Part shown: in pieces, positions 36,401 through 50,215 of the stretch
Layout of the letters: each line of letters starts with the position of its first letter
How positions within the stretch are numbered: the first letter of the stretch is position 1
Assembly: GCA_950295325.1 (NCBI GenBank)
Contig: OX485805.1
Coordinates: forward strand, 56,010,758-56,074,757
Direction of reading: 5' to 3'
Source: Polytrichum commune
Lineage: Eukaryota; Streptophyta; Polytrichopsida; Polytrichales; Polytrichaceae
DNA: 64,000 nucleotides
The notes under the pieces: generated by a model
What the model was told of the DNA's origin: nothing
Databases searched by the model: none
What the model saw: the letters and a program-made list of their open reading frames with translations, nothing else
Translations under genes and position numbers: made by a program

Positions 36401-39400
36401 CGATTGGGATCTAGGGCGGACATTGGAGATGAAGCGGGTGTCGCAAGTCTTCAAGCTGAACCGCATCTTGTTAAAGGAGAAGTACACGGACCCCCGTTAC
36501 CAACCCTTTCGGCTTCGCATCTTGGAACGGCCTACAAATTTGGAAGCAATTCGGGAGGAGGTAAGTTAGTGCTCCCTGCGATCCCACTACATGATTGATA
36601 ACAAAAGAGTATATCATTGGCTCAAGGCCTTGCACCTCTAATAGCATTCTTTGATATCATAGTCCTTCATCCCTTTTCTTTTTTTGAAATAGAGTATGCA
36701 TGTCATTTATCTAAATTTCTCCCCCATTCTCTGAAGTTTCTTGCAAGAAAAGAGGTTGTCAACATGTAGACCAAAGTGGCGACATGTTGTGGCATCTATA
36801 GTATGAAGCCTAGATTTATATAATCAAATCATGTTTATTCTAGGATATTGAACAATATCATTCTCTATAAAGAGCACGTGGTAATGTAGATGCCACCAGT
36901 TCCATAACAAAACAAAAGGAATTTAGTTATGACTACCGATCCACCTCATATTCTAGGGTGACATATTTTAAAATGATACTCTAAGGTCCCTGTTAATTTT
37001 GAAATCAGGTTGAGGCAAAATTGGCAAAAGATCATGAATACATAGTTGCCAAATCAGCTCTAGTTCCGCAAATGCCAGAAATTGAGGTTAGTGCAAAACC
37101 TAATGAGTTGATTCTATTAATTTTTAATCAATAACTTCTAAATAATATTAACCATTGCAATATTGAATTCACATATCTTCTTTTTTAAACGAAATTATCA
37201 ATATTCCAAAGTTTTTTGGTTTAATTTTTTTCTATTGGTATTACAAAAAATATTAAACTCAAAGGATGCGCCCCACATGGCATATGGCTCAACCATAGAT
37301 TGATTAATTATTCTTGCAAGAATTATATGCGCTCACATTGACTTGAACAGGTGAAGTTGACTCAAGCCACATTATTAAGAGAACATGCAAGGTTTCAAAA
37401 GATAATTGACTCCGACAAACAAAAAATGGAAAACTTGGAAAGGGAATTGCGCAATGATGCACACTTGAAAACATATGAGGTACAAGCATTACATCAAAAG
37501 AGTTTAGTACTAAGAATTAAGTCATATTCAACCAAAAATCACTCCAAAATCAAAACTTGCATGATTTGTATGGACAAATTCGTCGATAGAATTGCACATA
37601 TGTATATGAATATTGCATGTCTGAAACATTATATTCACAATCACTTTGATAATATACATAAATTTTCACATTTATAAGTACATATCATATGAAAATGAAA
37701 AACTAGTCTTTTAGATCCTATTTCAACTTTGTTTATAACTATGTGTTAAATAAGTACCCACATTACATCCCTATTACATGCAACTTTAAGACCATAACGA
37801 AATTGCATCAGAGGATCCACTCATAAACTAGAGTGGACCAAAGTAATCTAAACTTGAAGAAAACATCTTAGTTTTACTTAAAATATGGAGCAACATAACG
37901 AAGTCTATTTAGTTACACACATGATGGATTACTTACTAACAACAACATACGAGTCTTTGCCTGTAACACCATGTAGCCATGTGAAAAGTTATATGATAGA
38001 TAGAACTACTTGACCTTAAATTGTTAAAAAAAACACTTGCATAGGAAGAGATTCGCATGCAAGAGGAGATTGAGAAAGCCCTCGACGTCGAGTTCAAAAA
38101 AGCGACTGTCCATGCCTCCGACCAAGCGGCACGAGACGCAAAAAAGAAGCATGTAAGGAGTCATCAAATTCATATACTTGTTGCAGTTTGTAGCAACATC
38201 GAATCTACTGCAAATACCGTGTCAGTGTCTGTGTCGTGATGATATTTGAAGATAAGGATGTGGAGATTTTTGCCGTGCCTTGAAGCATGGCCAAATATGA
38301 ATGTGTTGCAAAAACTTTTGTCTTTGCGTTAATGGTGACCAGTGGCTTTGTTCCAGCTTTGTATGAACTGGGCGGCGGCGTCCGTCACCAAAGAAGACAA
38401 AGAGAGAACGCATCACGAATACTCGTTGCTGGTGAAGAATGTCTTGTTTGCCAACCGGTTCCGGCACCACTTGGTGAAGGAAGACGAGAAAGAAGCAAAG
38501 GTGCATTTTTCTCGCTGTTTTCTCTCTTGAGATGTGGCTTGGGGTAACTGGGTGCCAGCCAGTGCAGTGTAAACTTTTTATGTCGTCAATGGAAACATTC
38601 AACAATAGGAACCAAGATTTAAAGATAAAATAAACAAGGGAATGTGGCTTTGTCATGAGAGGCTCTGCCCTAAAATGACACTTTAGAAGTATTTAATCTT
38701 GATTACTAGTTCTTTTTCATATGAAATTGGAAATTTCATTGAGATTCCATTGAGCTTTCATTGAGCTTCACCAAACTTTATCCATTAAGTTTTAACATGC
38801 ATTATCTGGACTTTATTACCACTCAAAGGTAGTCTTCACTATCGTCATGAAAGAATGCAAGTTTCTTGTAATTAAAATATTTTTAGATGTTTTGAAGACT
38901 CAAGCATTGTGATAGAGAACCAACAGGTGGTCAAGAAGAAGTTGTTTCAAGAAACTCGAAGAAAAGTGAAAGAGGATAAGGCGGAGTCTGAGGATAGGCT
39001 TGCGGTAGCTGCTCTCCAACGTGCCCGGGATTATCAATGTAAACAAGAACTTGTTAGACAACTCCATGTGAGTGATCTCTACTTTATTGCAACCCCGCTT
39101 CCAATAGTGCATAACATTATTCAACTACTATCAATTGTTCCACTATAATGGTGTTCAATGTCAGTGCTTCACCCAAGTTTATCAGACTAAATTTGTTGGT
39201 AAGACAGAATAACCATGGCATAGCTCCCGAATACTATCTGACATATTCCCGCCCCCACCCACCTTCCATACTCAACTGGATAATGTTGCGTGGACCCCCT
39301 TTAACAATATCCCATAAAAATTCAAATATAGAATATTATGTAGAGGTGCCATATCATCAAAAAGATGACTATGTATAGTGTCACAAAAACAAGCAAATTT

Positions 39401-40749
39401 ACTCTCTGTCCCTCCCTCCCTCCTACATTGTAATGTCCTCCGCCTCTCTTTCCTTTCCTTCCTACTTACCTTATGCATTTGACCTTGGGTCTTTCCTTGT
39501 CCTCGTGTACGTTGCATTCAAGTAAGCTCTAGTAAGTTCCAAGAATATGACTGTGATCCAAGAAAAAAGAAAAGCCGTGCAAGAAGCAATGAAAAGACCA
39601 ATGAAACATATAGAAATGCATCTACTAGTTAACACATGCAATACTACATTATTGACCTCATAACATTGATCAATTGCATGGTTGTGTTCCGTTCTATATT
39701 GAGCATTTGACATGGGCCTTCATTATCTTACCTTCGTGGGAAGAAACTTAGAAAATAAGAAGAAATTGATGCCAATATGAATAATGAATAGTGGTGGTAT
39801 GAATAATAAGAATATTATGAATAGTTTCAATGTTTTCAGTGACGGTGTTGCTACGAATAGTATTTTCAGCGAATAATACTAGGATGAACAATGATTCCTA
39901 TGAATAGTGTCGGGAGTATAACTCCACCCAAATTTCCAAGTGTCAAGTTGGTAGTATGAGTAGTAAACAAATAAACTTACTTTGTTTGGGGGCCCCACAT
40001 AATATGAACTGACATATTCCAAGGTCATGTAACCAACCCACATGGTTTCTTGACCACTAAAAGTAAATTGAATAATGGATTGGACAATCTTGTCCAAAAA
40101 ATGTGCACATGATCTTATAGATCCCTCCCCAAATTATCCCAACATTAACCCTAGCTTCCATATCCCTCATTGCCCCTTCCTCTCATTGGGTGGTTATTTG
40201 AATTCTAAATGTTTATGGGGCTCCCCTTGTTTTCCTTGTAACCTAGAAAGCAAAAGTTGCACTTCGAATTTGAGTTGACACATTGGTTACTCTGCTGGGC
40301 TGCAGTTCTTGGAGAAGGAGAGCTGTTACCGGATTCCAAAGTTTGATATATATAAAGCTGGAGATCAAGGATTTCTGACTGAGATGTCCATAGCTGAACT
40401 CCGGGAAGCAATTAAGAGAATGAAGCAATGGTTTGTGGATGAGGAAGAAAGAAAACGAAATGAAGTTCGGTTGAGGCAGATGAAGGTTCATTTTTTTCCC
40501 ATTGCACAAAATGCTTTCACTGTGTATTCTTATCATTTTATCTTCTTAAAATTTGACCTCCTCCTCTCTGACTTCTAAAGGCTGCTTTGATCGATTTTAC
40601 TAAAACAGAAACGACAAATGTTGAGGGATACTGCAAGGGTGGTGACTCGAATGCGGCAAATCACGCGCGCACAATACCTGAGCAAGAAGGCACATGAAGA
40701 GCGCGAAGACATTCCTGAGATAGATCCAGCAAATCAAATAGGCATGTAA
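33452..40749 (+). CDS. CFAP99-like cilia- and flagella-associated protein
   Basis: Thirteen exons: 33452-33586, 34311-34474, 34818-34935, 35448-35512, 35698-35821, 36375-36560, 37009-37086, 37351-37479, 38045-38152, 38357-38500, 38927-39067, 40306-40485 and 40609-40749. Every phase agrees and gives 570 residues. The N-terminal half contains the helical block VLFGYCRYRKLVNKFVKHFY, LYRVLTYLAIMRLDEL, then IPPPTTTIPFNLS. The C-terminal half (from about 265) is charged coiled coil: REHARFQKIIDSDKQKMENL, EEIRMQEEIEKALD, KRMKQWFVDEEERKRNEVRL. The order resembles CFAP99, an axonemal protein of motile cilia, judged from remembered features and not an alignment. Expression in male gametes is expected. 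The start is the first ATG after an acceptor at 33443-33444; an upstream exon in phase 1 is possible. It converges with the BPI/LBP gene. Confidence 0.65.
39780..39910. repeat. gaatagt-rich dispersed repeat, copy 1
   Basis: Repeated gaatagt and tttcagcgaataat motifs inside the long intron 39068-40305 of the CFAP99-like gene. Similar motif strings occur at 49,600-49,745. Confidence 0.4.
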
Positions 40750-41717
40750 TGTGGAAGAAGGATTGCAGCAAGACTGACGACCATGTCAATGTTTAACAGA
40801 TTTTTGTAGAACATATCAACAACAAATAGGAACAAAGTGGTCTAAAAATGCAACATTTTCTACCATGTACATTCCACCTTTATCATTTGATTCCAGATAT
40901 TAGAGAAGTACTTATTTCCTTGCACCAAAAGGCCTTGGCTTGCCATCTACATGCAACAATGTAAGGTTGCATTGGGTTAAGGCTTGCATGGTATTCATGA
41001 AACCCAACTACATCCAATCTCATTCGTACTGATCAGGTTGATAGATTTTGCTGACGGGCCTATTTCCTTTGGATATGAGGAAGCACATTATCACCCATAG
41101 TTGATGACACTGTCATGGCATAACCACTGCGTCCAGTAATGGACGCATGTAGCCTTGCCATCGATTGTAGTAGGCACCCAATACCTACCTCGATAGGTTG
41201 CCGTGACATGGCCCCTCACATCCTGATTATGATCGGTTGATAAACAGAGTTTCAGTTGGTTGCAGAGTCCAGACACAATGATGGTAAGAAAGTACTGGTT
41301 GGAGGCTTGCTTTCAAACAATGGAGTTTTCTCACACAAATATATAATACATGCTCTGGAAGAAGATGTCAACTATAACACCTTCTACTAAAATATGTCCA
41401 GATATAGAAGGAATATACATACATAGCTCCTAATTTTTGCTGTCAAGTTACCTTCTCAAACCTAGCACCTATAGTGCTCAAAGACCAAAAACTACATGCA
41501 TGAGGCTCCAGTGAATTCCAGGTATGGGGGGGCACTTAAAGAGTCTTTTGAGGACAATATGCCCTTGCAATACAGCCAACTGACAGTAACATAGGTTTTG
41601 TAACCACATTTTTGTTGTTGCTTACATGGTCTAAATCCCTCTAAGTCAAGGTTGTCTCCAGATATTCCTCCACAAGGTTAAATCTGTGGACATAATAGTT
41701 GAATCCACTGAAATACT
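40750..41717. other. convergent intergenic spacer
   Basis: Lies between the stop codons of the CFAP99-like (+) and BPI/LBP (-) genes and should hold both 3' UTRs. No other feature was seen. Confidence 0.5.
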
Positions 41718-44700
41718 TCACAAAAGGGCATCGTTGGCAGGAAGTTGAATTGACTTGATGAGACCCCCTTTGTAGTGCACGTCACTACAAATGAAGATGT
41801 AACCCTCCTCGTAGCGAATGTCTGCATTTTCGAGGTCGACAGCAGGAATCACAGGCAGGGGAAAGCCATTCCCCAACTTCACATTCAAAAGTGGGATGAT
41901 CACTTTTGAAACAATTGTGCGAAGAGTAGGCTGAACATTTGCATCCACCAAGAAGAACTTCCATCAGAAGTGGGATACAAAAATTAAATTAAGATTGTCT
42001 CTCTGTTTCAGGGTCACCCACGATCTGCTCTGCTCTGGTGGGCCTGAACATTTTTCTAACAGTGCCCAGCTCTGCATCTACAATAGCAGGCATGCCACCC
42101 AGTGCTCGAATTTGGACCTTTTCTACCCTCGTACAGTCACAGAAGCTTCACTCAGAATCTGCCCATGAATGCTTTCCAACGGGGTGTATCAAACAGCCCC
42201 ATCAATCGACCTACTCTTTAGGTAGATTTCAGACATAACTGAAACACATTTCACAGGAGAGTTATCCGCAAAGTCCCTGAAAGAGGGACCAAACTTGGAA
42301 ATTTGTCCCTCTTTGAGAGAGTTTTCTATTAAAAGCTCATTAGGGCGTCTTGTGACAGCCTAATTTTGAAACTCACCTTTTAGCCAACCCACCCAGATTT
42401 TGGTCCCAAGACTTTACAGATAACTCCAGTACTTTCCTGAAGCTCTTTGAAAAGGCTTGGCAGCCTACATTAAAGTTACTGTTCACAATATCTACATAGA
42501 GTTTATGATTTTTATGTAATGTGTGCGAAGGAATGGTGATGGAGACATACCTGAAGGAGGTTTACAGGAAACTTTCCTATATCGCTCCACTTCAGTTCGA
42601 GGCCTAAGTCGTTAAGCATTGCTTCACCCGTGATATTGTTACCCTTAAGACCAATGACAACATCCATTGAAATTGCCTGTCAAGGTGAAGAGAACTTTGT
42701 GAGACAATAAAAAACCTCTCTATGCAATATTATGGATTGCACCTTCAGAATCTCAGCATAATTCTGATCAATAATATTCTTTCGCACCTATACATCTCAA
42801 TAAACCACAGTTTCCCTTGCTTACCATGCCTATGCAAGCTACAGGCAAAGGCCCTGTGTCAGTCTTCACCAAAAGGGTTAAATCAGCTGCAGCAGTTGCT
42901 GTTGCACCATCTTTGTTTAACTGGACCATTGGTGCCACTGAGCATGCAAAATTGAGTGCCATATCCATGCTTGGGTATTTTTTGTAGAGTTGTGGCAGTA
43001 TCCACCTCCAGAAGTGTGTATTTAACCATGACTCTTGTGGGAGCTCATCTACCAACCACTCCAAATGCCCAGCCTGTGGAAAACAAGGATTAATGCAGGA
43101 TAAATAGGAATATGAACAAACTGATACCAACAGGCTAGCTTTGGTCTAATTCTTTAAAAGCCAAATATCAATCAGAGAATTAAGTTTTGCAGCATGTGAA
43201 ACTAGTGACATAGCATTCTTAAGCATGAGTAAGTTCCTTCTCTTTCTATTATAGATTTAGAATAATTCCAAGAATCAAGGTCCCTAATTACATGCATGAA
43301 TGCCAAGCATAGTCAAGTGGCAAACTCTCATTGGTTGCCACCTCATTGATACGTATCTTTGGACAAAACCTTCTCCCATCTACCAAGATTTAACCTAAAA
43401 TAATTGCTGAAACAAATCTCACTGAGTGTATACTCTCCAAGATGTTTATCTAGGAAGAACACCCATTACACAACTTAAGAATGCTATGGAGGTGTTTTCA
43501 GATTATAAAGGGAGGCTTGGTCCAATAAGATATTTATTTTACTGCTAAGGGAAAAGCGAAACCGCATAGCTAGTTTGGTGCTCAGCTCTTTTTGAAAAAG
43601 ATTGAGCTTAAAGTCCATACATAAGCCTTATTGATTATGTCATTGGAGGTCCAGGTGCATTCAAGAAGACAACCCAGCGAGACATATTCCAAGTTGTAGC
43701 AATGGCCTAGTGCACCCATGGTTTATTTACCTATACAAAAATCCCCAGGTCAGCGCCTTATGTCTTTGGTTATTTTATAGCAACAGATTTTCTGTGTACT
43801 TCTTGTTCCTTTTGTAACTTTGAATTGAGGACAATTAGTACCAAATGCTTGGCAATCCTTTGTGGAAATTATTTATGATTTTGTGGTTAACTCGGTGGAT
43901 GAACAAATCAGTGATCCTTCAATAAAACAAAAAAAATTCCCCCAACTTTCCTATTGTTTTGTGATCTGATTGGTATGATACCTTATAGTTTTACGGTAAC
44001 AGCACATAGGAAACTTGGTGTTGGAAGGAGCAAGGGTTGAGGAAGAGGGAGTTGCACCTCATAATACACAGCAGTAGCTGAGTTGATGACATAGTCACAC
44101 ACAGTAATAGTAATCATCTTCGCAGAATCACTGCAAAATAGCCCAAGTGGCAAGCTGCGGTCTGGGTATGTGAAGTTTGTGGGCTTTACCAGGGAGACAA
44201 AATCGCCCTTGATGCCCACACTCAGAAACACAGGGCTCACAAACGGGTCCTGGTTAATGGTCACATTGATGGCTGATGTGTTGTCAATGGGTAAGTACCG
44301 AGGGAGCTCTTCGAGATACGTATCCAGCTGCTCTACGGCTGTAGCCATTTGCTTCGAGATGGCTGCTTCAATCACATCACGAATCTCCTCATCAAAAGCA
44401 TATACAAACCTGTGTATGTCCTCCAGATAAATTAGTAACCTTGTCATTGCAAGCATGCAGATCCACTAGTATATATCCATGCTAAAAATAAGCATTTCAG
44501 TTCAGTATAACATTCAATAGTAGCCTATTTAGGTTCCAGTGCAAATGATATAACTCTCAGGTACTTCGGATAACCTAAGAATGATTCCATTTGGGACACA
44601 CCACTTCAATTGAATCTTGGTACATGGAAGAAGGCTTTGTGGCCGAAGATAGGCTACAAAGAGGTATGTCGACTATTGAGAACTTGCCAATTGACAAAAC

Positions 44701-47474
44701 TATACTCAAGGACCTTGATTCTTGAAGATTTATTCTTGAAGCTACAATAGAAAGATAACATCCCTATACATGCTTAAAGAATGATATGAGCTCGAGATTT
44801 GGTCAGTACAATTGCAATACCTCCCAGTGACACTGCATAGTTGAATTGCACTAATGCATGATTAAAAACTTAATGATTAAGTGCACAGAAAATCTTTACA
44901 ACCGTGTGGATACTTGACAGACTTGTTGCTCTAGGACAACTCAGACCCCTTCGCACTAAATGCTGTATAGACAATGATTCCAGCCTACTTTACAAGTATG
45001 CCCCTGTATTGACACTTGAGAGACTTGTCTTATTGTACAACTCAGATCCCTTCGAAGTTCACATTGAGTACTGCATTGGCCATGATTTCAACTAGTTTAC
45101 TGCCAGTGAGAAGCCATTAGCCAAAAGACAAGACCCCCCACATGGAGATGAATTTGAAAACAAAAACTTGACTTGCAGCTGGATAATGTCTTTGAGGAAT
45201 ATGAAGTCGGACATAGAGCATGATTGCTGGAAGCAGGACACTTACCATTGGTATAACCAAGAAGCACCCCCATGCAACTGAATGTCAAGGCTAGCGATGT
45301 AAGTTCCACTTTCCACCAATTTCATCTGAATGGTTCCATTGTTTGCCATTAGACTGAACGTCACAGCTGCTTGCATTCCATGAACCTGGACAGCAGAATT
45401 AGTTCCAGCCATTAGTCTGTGCCCAGGTACAAGAAAAGAGATCCCTAGAAACTGCATGAAACATACCCAGAGAAAAGCCACGAATAGGTCTTTGAGCTAT
45501 AAACATCACGACCTATAAAGCTCTTGCAAACAGCCCTTGACCATGCCTCTTGCTGAGATTGGATCCACAATTTACACACCAATTAACCATAATTTTGTGT
45601 GTGTAATTAAGTTTGAAGGGCAAAACATTCTAGACTTGGGAAGAGCCTCCTGCAGGAAATCAGGTTTAAGGGCAACACAACTCTGTGGCACAAACACCAA
45701 AAGCAGCACCTTGCATCCCCTAATTGCTCTGGAAAGTGCAATCTAATCCTCTAGCTCAATCATGGCCAGGGAATAAATTAGTTCAGCATAACTTACATTT
45801 CTTGGACGATACAACGAATTAGGTTAAATCTTTGAGGCATATGTTGCAAGGTTCAGACATGCATACAGAGCAGCTCCGTACATTCCCTCCAGAATCTAAA
45901 AAATTCTACAGCAGAGGAAACAAGTTCCCAAGCAAGACCCTACCCACTTCTGTTAAGGGAGGTTTTCAAGTGAAATTCCCAAAACTGCACAACAAATCTT
46001 GGGAGAGATTAAAAAAATTAGGTCATGTACTAGAAAGTTGAGGGGTTTAACGTCCAGAATGTGTCTGTCCTCGAGCGACTCTGACCCAATTTGCCCACCC
46101 TGAAGGTATTGAAGCGTTTTTAATTGCCATTGACCCAGCAAAACAGGGTGAATAAGGAAAGACAAGATACAGAATACCCACTGCTATTGAGAATGGTGAC
46201 ATAAAAATCTCCCAAAACTGCACAATAAATCTTGGGAAGGATAAAGAACACCCATATCTAGGGAAGGTGACAAAAAAATTTCCCAAAACTGCACGGCAAA
46301 TCTTGAGAGAGGTGAAGAATCCGGTCATGCTCTCTAGTAGAAAGTTGAGGGGTTCAGCGTCCAAAATTGTGTCTGTTCTCAAGCAATTCTAACCCAATAT
46401 GGCCACCTTGAAGGTGTTCAAAGGTTTTACTTGCGATTGAGCAAACAAAACAGGGTAGAATTGGGAATTGAAGAGGAACCCGCCCACCTTCACATCGGCC
46501 CATCCACCATCATTAAAAGAAAATTCCAAAACCAAACAACAAATATTGAGAGAGATGAACAATTAGGTCATATAAGTTGAGGGGTTTAACGTTTAGAAAT
46601 GCATCTATTCTCAAATTATTCTGACCCAATATGCCCACCCTGAAGGCACTCAAAGTTTTTACTTGCAATTGAGCAAGCAAAACCAGGGTGAAATTGAAGC
46701 TATGAAGAGGAACCTACCAACCTTCACACTGGCCCATCCACCATATTTTAAATTATCTCTACAGAATTAGGTCATGTTCTCCAGTAGTAGAAAGTTGAGG
46801 GGGCTTAACATCCAGCAATTTTGACACAGTATGCCCATCCTGAAGGAGTTGAAGGGTTTTCCTTGCAATTTCTCAAACAAAAACAGCGTGAATTTGGGAA
46901 TTCAAGAGGAACCTAACCCACTCACCTTGACATCAGCCCAACCACCATCATTGATAGGAAAAGGAACATAGGTAGCCGAGTACTCATAGTACCAATGGAG
47001 GCGCAACTTAGCCTGAATGTCACCAGCAAACACCGTGATACCCGCCTTCCCGAGATCCAAATCGGAGTAAGAAACATTCGCACCCGAAAGCTCAATTTTC
47101 GTGATCTCCGTATCCACATGCCCGATTGGGGAGTTCGTTCTGACCTTAATATCAGGTAACGCAAGAGGAGTAATCTCCTCAAGAATCCTGTTCACCAAAA
47201 CCTCCTTCACGTATGTCAATCCAGTTTCTGAAAGTGTCACCAAAATCCCAGCTGCTTCCCAAACCTCCGAGTCCCCGGGTCTCATGTCGAGAGGATGTTC
47301 GTCTGAAAATTCAAATTCCACCCCATCCTTTCCAGGTCTCTCATATACCCTGTAAATTGGAAATTTCCCCAAAAACTCTGTTCCGTTTTCAGATGGTATA
47401 CTAACCTTGCCTACCACTCCCTGAAGCAAAATTAATGTGCATAACCCCAGAACTCCTACCGCACATCGGCCCAT
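41718..47474 (-). CDS. secreted BPI/LBP-family lipid-binding protein
   Basis: Six exons: 47474-46926, 45385-45246, 44409-44058, 43073-42825, 42676-42551 and 41930-41718. Phases agree and give 542 residues, near the 490 of Arabidopsis LBR-type proteins. The start at 47474 gives a signal peptide (MGRCAVGVLGLCTLILLQGVVG); an in-frame ATG 78 nt upstream would add a hydrophilic extension. The first BPI barrel shows GLTYVKEVLVNRILEEITPLALPDI and DGGWADVK|VHGMQAAVTFSL, then GGASWLYQWFVYAFDEEI. The second barrel ends with LELKWSDIGKFPVNLLQPTL and LGNGFPLPVIPAVDLENADI. The family binds lipopolysaccharide and other lipids in a hydrophobic groove. In Arabidopsis, LBR proteins take part in LPS-triggered defence. 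An apoplastic role is inferred. Intron 1 holds tandem copies of the exon 1 end. Confidence 0.9.
45950..46925. repeat. diverged tandem repeats in BPI/LBP intron 1 that include the exon 1 end and donor
   Basis: Blocks of about 200-300 bp recur. Shared markers are aaagttgaggggtttaacgtcc (near 46,033, 46,342, 46,573 and 46,791) and the string gcccaccctgaagg. On the minus strand two copies keep the exon 1 end. At 46488 gatgggccgatgtgaag is followed by gtgggc, encoding GGWADVK exactly. At 46722 gatgggccagtgtgaag is followed by gttggt. The true donor is at 46925-46924. Confidence 0.8.
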
Positions 47475-47878
47475 CCTTGGAGCCTTCTTCCTTGGAGCCT
47501 TAAAACCTTGGAAAACCTCTGAACATGACATAGAAATCATTAGCCTAACCATCCAAAACCATCACCCAGGATTCAGCCCTGAGGCATCACAGAATTCACG
47601 AATTCGAGGAGACAGAAATTCTTACTACATGCTTCTTCTACCTACGAATGTGGAAGCTCGGTGGATTTGGGTTCAAAAAACATCGATTGGAAGTAGAATA
47701 TTACGGAGTTCGGCGGAAAAAAGCAGAAATGTAAAGGAGGGGAGCAAGGTGCGGAAGAAGTGGAGAAAAGCCAACAAAACCCATAAGCCAGAAATGTGAG
47801 AAAAGGAAGGGAAGTGCGAGAGATTACTGGAGTGTGAGTGCATCGAAGTGTGAGAGCATTGTGTGAGAGCATCTCCAT
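47475..47878 (-). promoter_or_regulatory. 5' leader and promoter region of the BPI/LBP gene
   Basis: Upstream of the chosen start codon. No TATA box was confidently placed. The adjacent (TC)12 tract at 47,879-47,902 reads (GA)12 on the gene's strand, a common element near plant promoters. Confidence 0.35.
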
Positions 47879-47902
47879 TCTCTCTCTCTCTCTCTCTCTC
47901 TC
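47879..47902. repeat. (TC)12 microsatellite
   Basis: Twelve exact TC units, reading (GA)12 on the strand of the BPI/LBP gene, about 400 bp upstream of its start codon. Confidence 0.95.
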
Positions 47903-49844
47903 ACGGCACACAAGATGAATGTGAACTACGCCACAAGTGAAAAGTGAAAGTAGATTAAAAAAGTCAATGTTTAGTGCTTCAGCACTAACTCTACATTTTA
48001 TCTCACTTTCAGAACTTTTCACTCCGAGCCGGCTTAACTTAACTTGCTCAAAGTCAACGAAAATTTTATTTCTTTGAAGTTGCAATGATGGAGCTACCTA
48101 GTAAGGATCACTCTCACAGCATTTCTGCACATGTCATAAGGTATGCCGGCCTTTCATGATCACTTCTTTTTGTTAAATTGGACAACTATATTTGAGTGGT
48201 GTGGTTAGGTGTGGATCTAAGAATGGACACCAATGCAGTATGGTATGGACTAAAATCGAGGCATCCTTAGTTGAGTGGGTCCATTTAATCGCTCACTAGG
48301 GTCATGTAATGCCGACATGAATGAGATCTATATTTCTTTTAGGCAAACGGAGGTAAGATTTACGTGGTGGTAGAGTGTGATTGATTACCCTCATAAGAGT
48401 TTTGACAACTATTGTAGCCAAGCATCAACATGTAGACAAGCAACTATGGGTTAACTTATAGATCGATTATGTATTACTCTAACTTTACCGTTTCAAAATT
48501 TGTAGCAATTTCCATATTCATGGAGGAATTTTATTTTAGTTTTGCATTCTCCTTAGATTCCCACTATTACTCTTCCGAGAAAAATGCAAACTCTATTAAT
48601 TTTATCATTTATAGATGCATCAACCTCAGATAATTGGCGAGAGTAGAGTAGATGACAATGTGCATGAGCATGCGAGTCCGTCTATTGTACCTACTCAAGT
48701 TGGTTATTAGTCATTACCGATCAACTCATGGACATAATTTGGCAATTATAGATGATGGTGTGCCTCTGTGCATGTAAAAGCATTACAAGCTCTAATAACC
48801 CTTATGCACTTGGATGAGTGACTAATAATTTATTTTTGAACAAATTGAACTATGTGTTCAAAATTTTGTTAACCGTTCTAGGTTCAAGAAATAACACAAT
48901 TGCGGATTTGAGGCAAGGCGTCTATATGAGCATTTATTGAATTTGAAAATTCTCACTTTGATCATGAATAAGAAATCCATTTAACTTTTTGAAATCTATA
49001 GGCAAATAGCTATGGACAACTAGGGTCGAAGTATATTCGGATCTAAGCATGGATTTTGGACAATTTCAATCGCCAATATGATGTACACTAGATTGCAAAA
49101 CTACACAAATACAATGGTTGGCAAACATGGAATACAAACATTTGAAGTTGTGGTTGTTGTGTTATTGTTCTTGTTGTTGTCCTTTGATGTTTTTGTCCCC
49201 GCAAGTGCACACCCCTTATTATTTTTGGACAAGAGGTTTGCCCAAATATACTTAAATGTCAGTTGGACACAACAATATGGAATTGGGAATCATCACGCAT
49301 CGATTACACATCCTAAGAGAAGTTGGTGTAGAGCTTAAGGTTTTCCATTAAAGGCATTCTTATCTAATCGGTACTACATTGATTATCCTAATTATTGAGG
49401 GTGGTACTAATTCCCGAAGCACACACTATTTAGATAAATCTCAAAGTTATTGAGGGCTAACTCTTTTACCAAGTGACACTAAATTCATCAATGCATGCTC
49501 AATTACCATAGATTTCAAGAAAATTAGTGCGTGCTTTAAGGTGTTATTAGAGTGATAAAAAAATTACATGGAAGCACTTGCTTGTCATTGAATAAGTGCC
49601 GAGTGCCAATACTTTTAGTGAACATTGCCAAGTGCCGGTACTTTCAGCGAATAATGCCAAGTGTTGGTTATTTCAATTATGAGTAGTGTTGATATGAATA
49701 GTATTCTCATTGCATAGTGTTGGGATGAACAATGCTTTCAGTCCAACAATAGGACAAAGGATCAAATCACCATTTGAAATGACTTAATTACCTTGGTAAG
49801 CATGGCTTGATACACTTAATTACATTAAACCATGCTTAATAAGT
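47903..49844. other. gene-free stretch
   Basis: No coding region was recognised. Around 49,600-49,745 it holds gaatagt and tttcagcgaataat motif strings like those at 39,780-39,910. Confidence 0.4.
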
Positions 49845-49969
49845 TCAAATATGTATGATTACTTCTAAGTAGAAGGCATCAACTAAACAAACTAGAATAG
49901 CACACACAAATATAAGTTTCGTTTTAGTATGACAAAAGACTTTCAAATTGTAAGTCACATATATTATAA

Positions 49970-50215
49970 CCCCAATGCTAATGAGGATTTTGTAATATCC
50001 TCTACTTCCAAGTTCGCTACATGCTTTCATTTTGACTTTGGGAATGAAACCCATGTCAATCTCTTATTTACTATGGGGAAGTGAACATATACATTGAATT
50101 TTGGACATTCAAGGTGAAGTGCACTCAATATAGGATTTGTGGACAAGTGGCCTTCAAAAATGTAAGGATAATTTTTTTTTAGAATCAGGCAGGGCTGGCA
50201 ACAACTGTCGGTCAA
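49970..50215 (-). repeat. dispersed repeat C, copy 1
   Basis: Inverted relative to 63,410-63,590. On the minus strand it reads GHLSTNPILSALHLECPKF, against GCLSTKPIVSVLHLQGPKS in the other copy, and it shares tttcattccc followed by gcatgta. Probably a fragment of a mobile element; ends undetermined. Confidence 0.55.
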
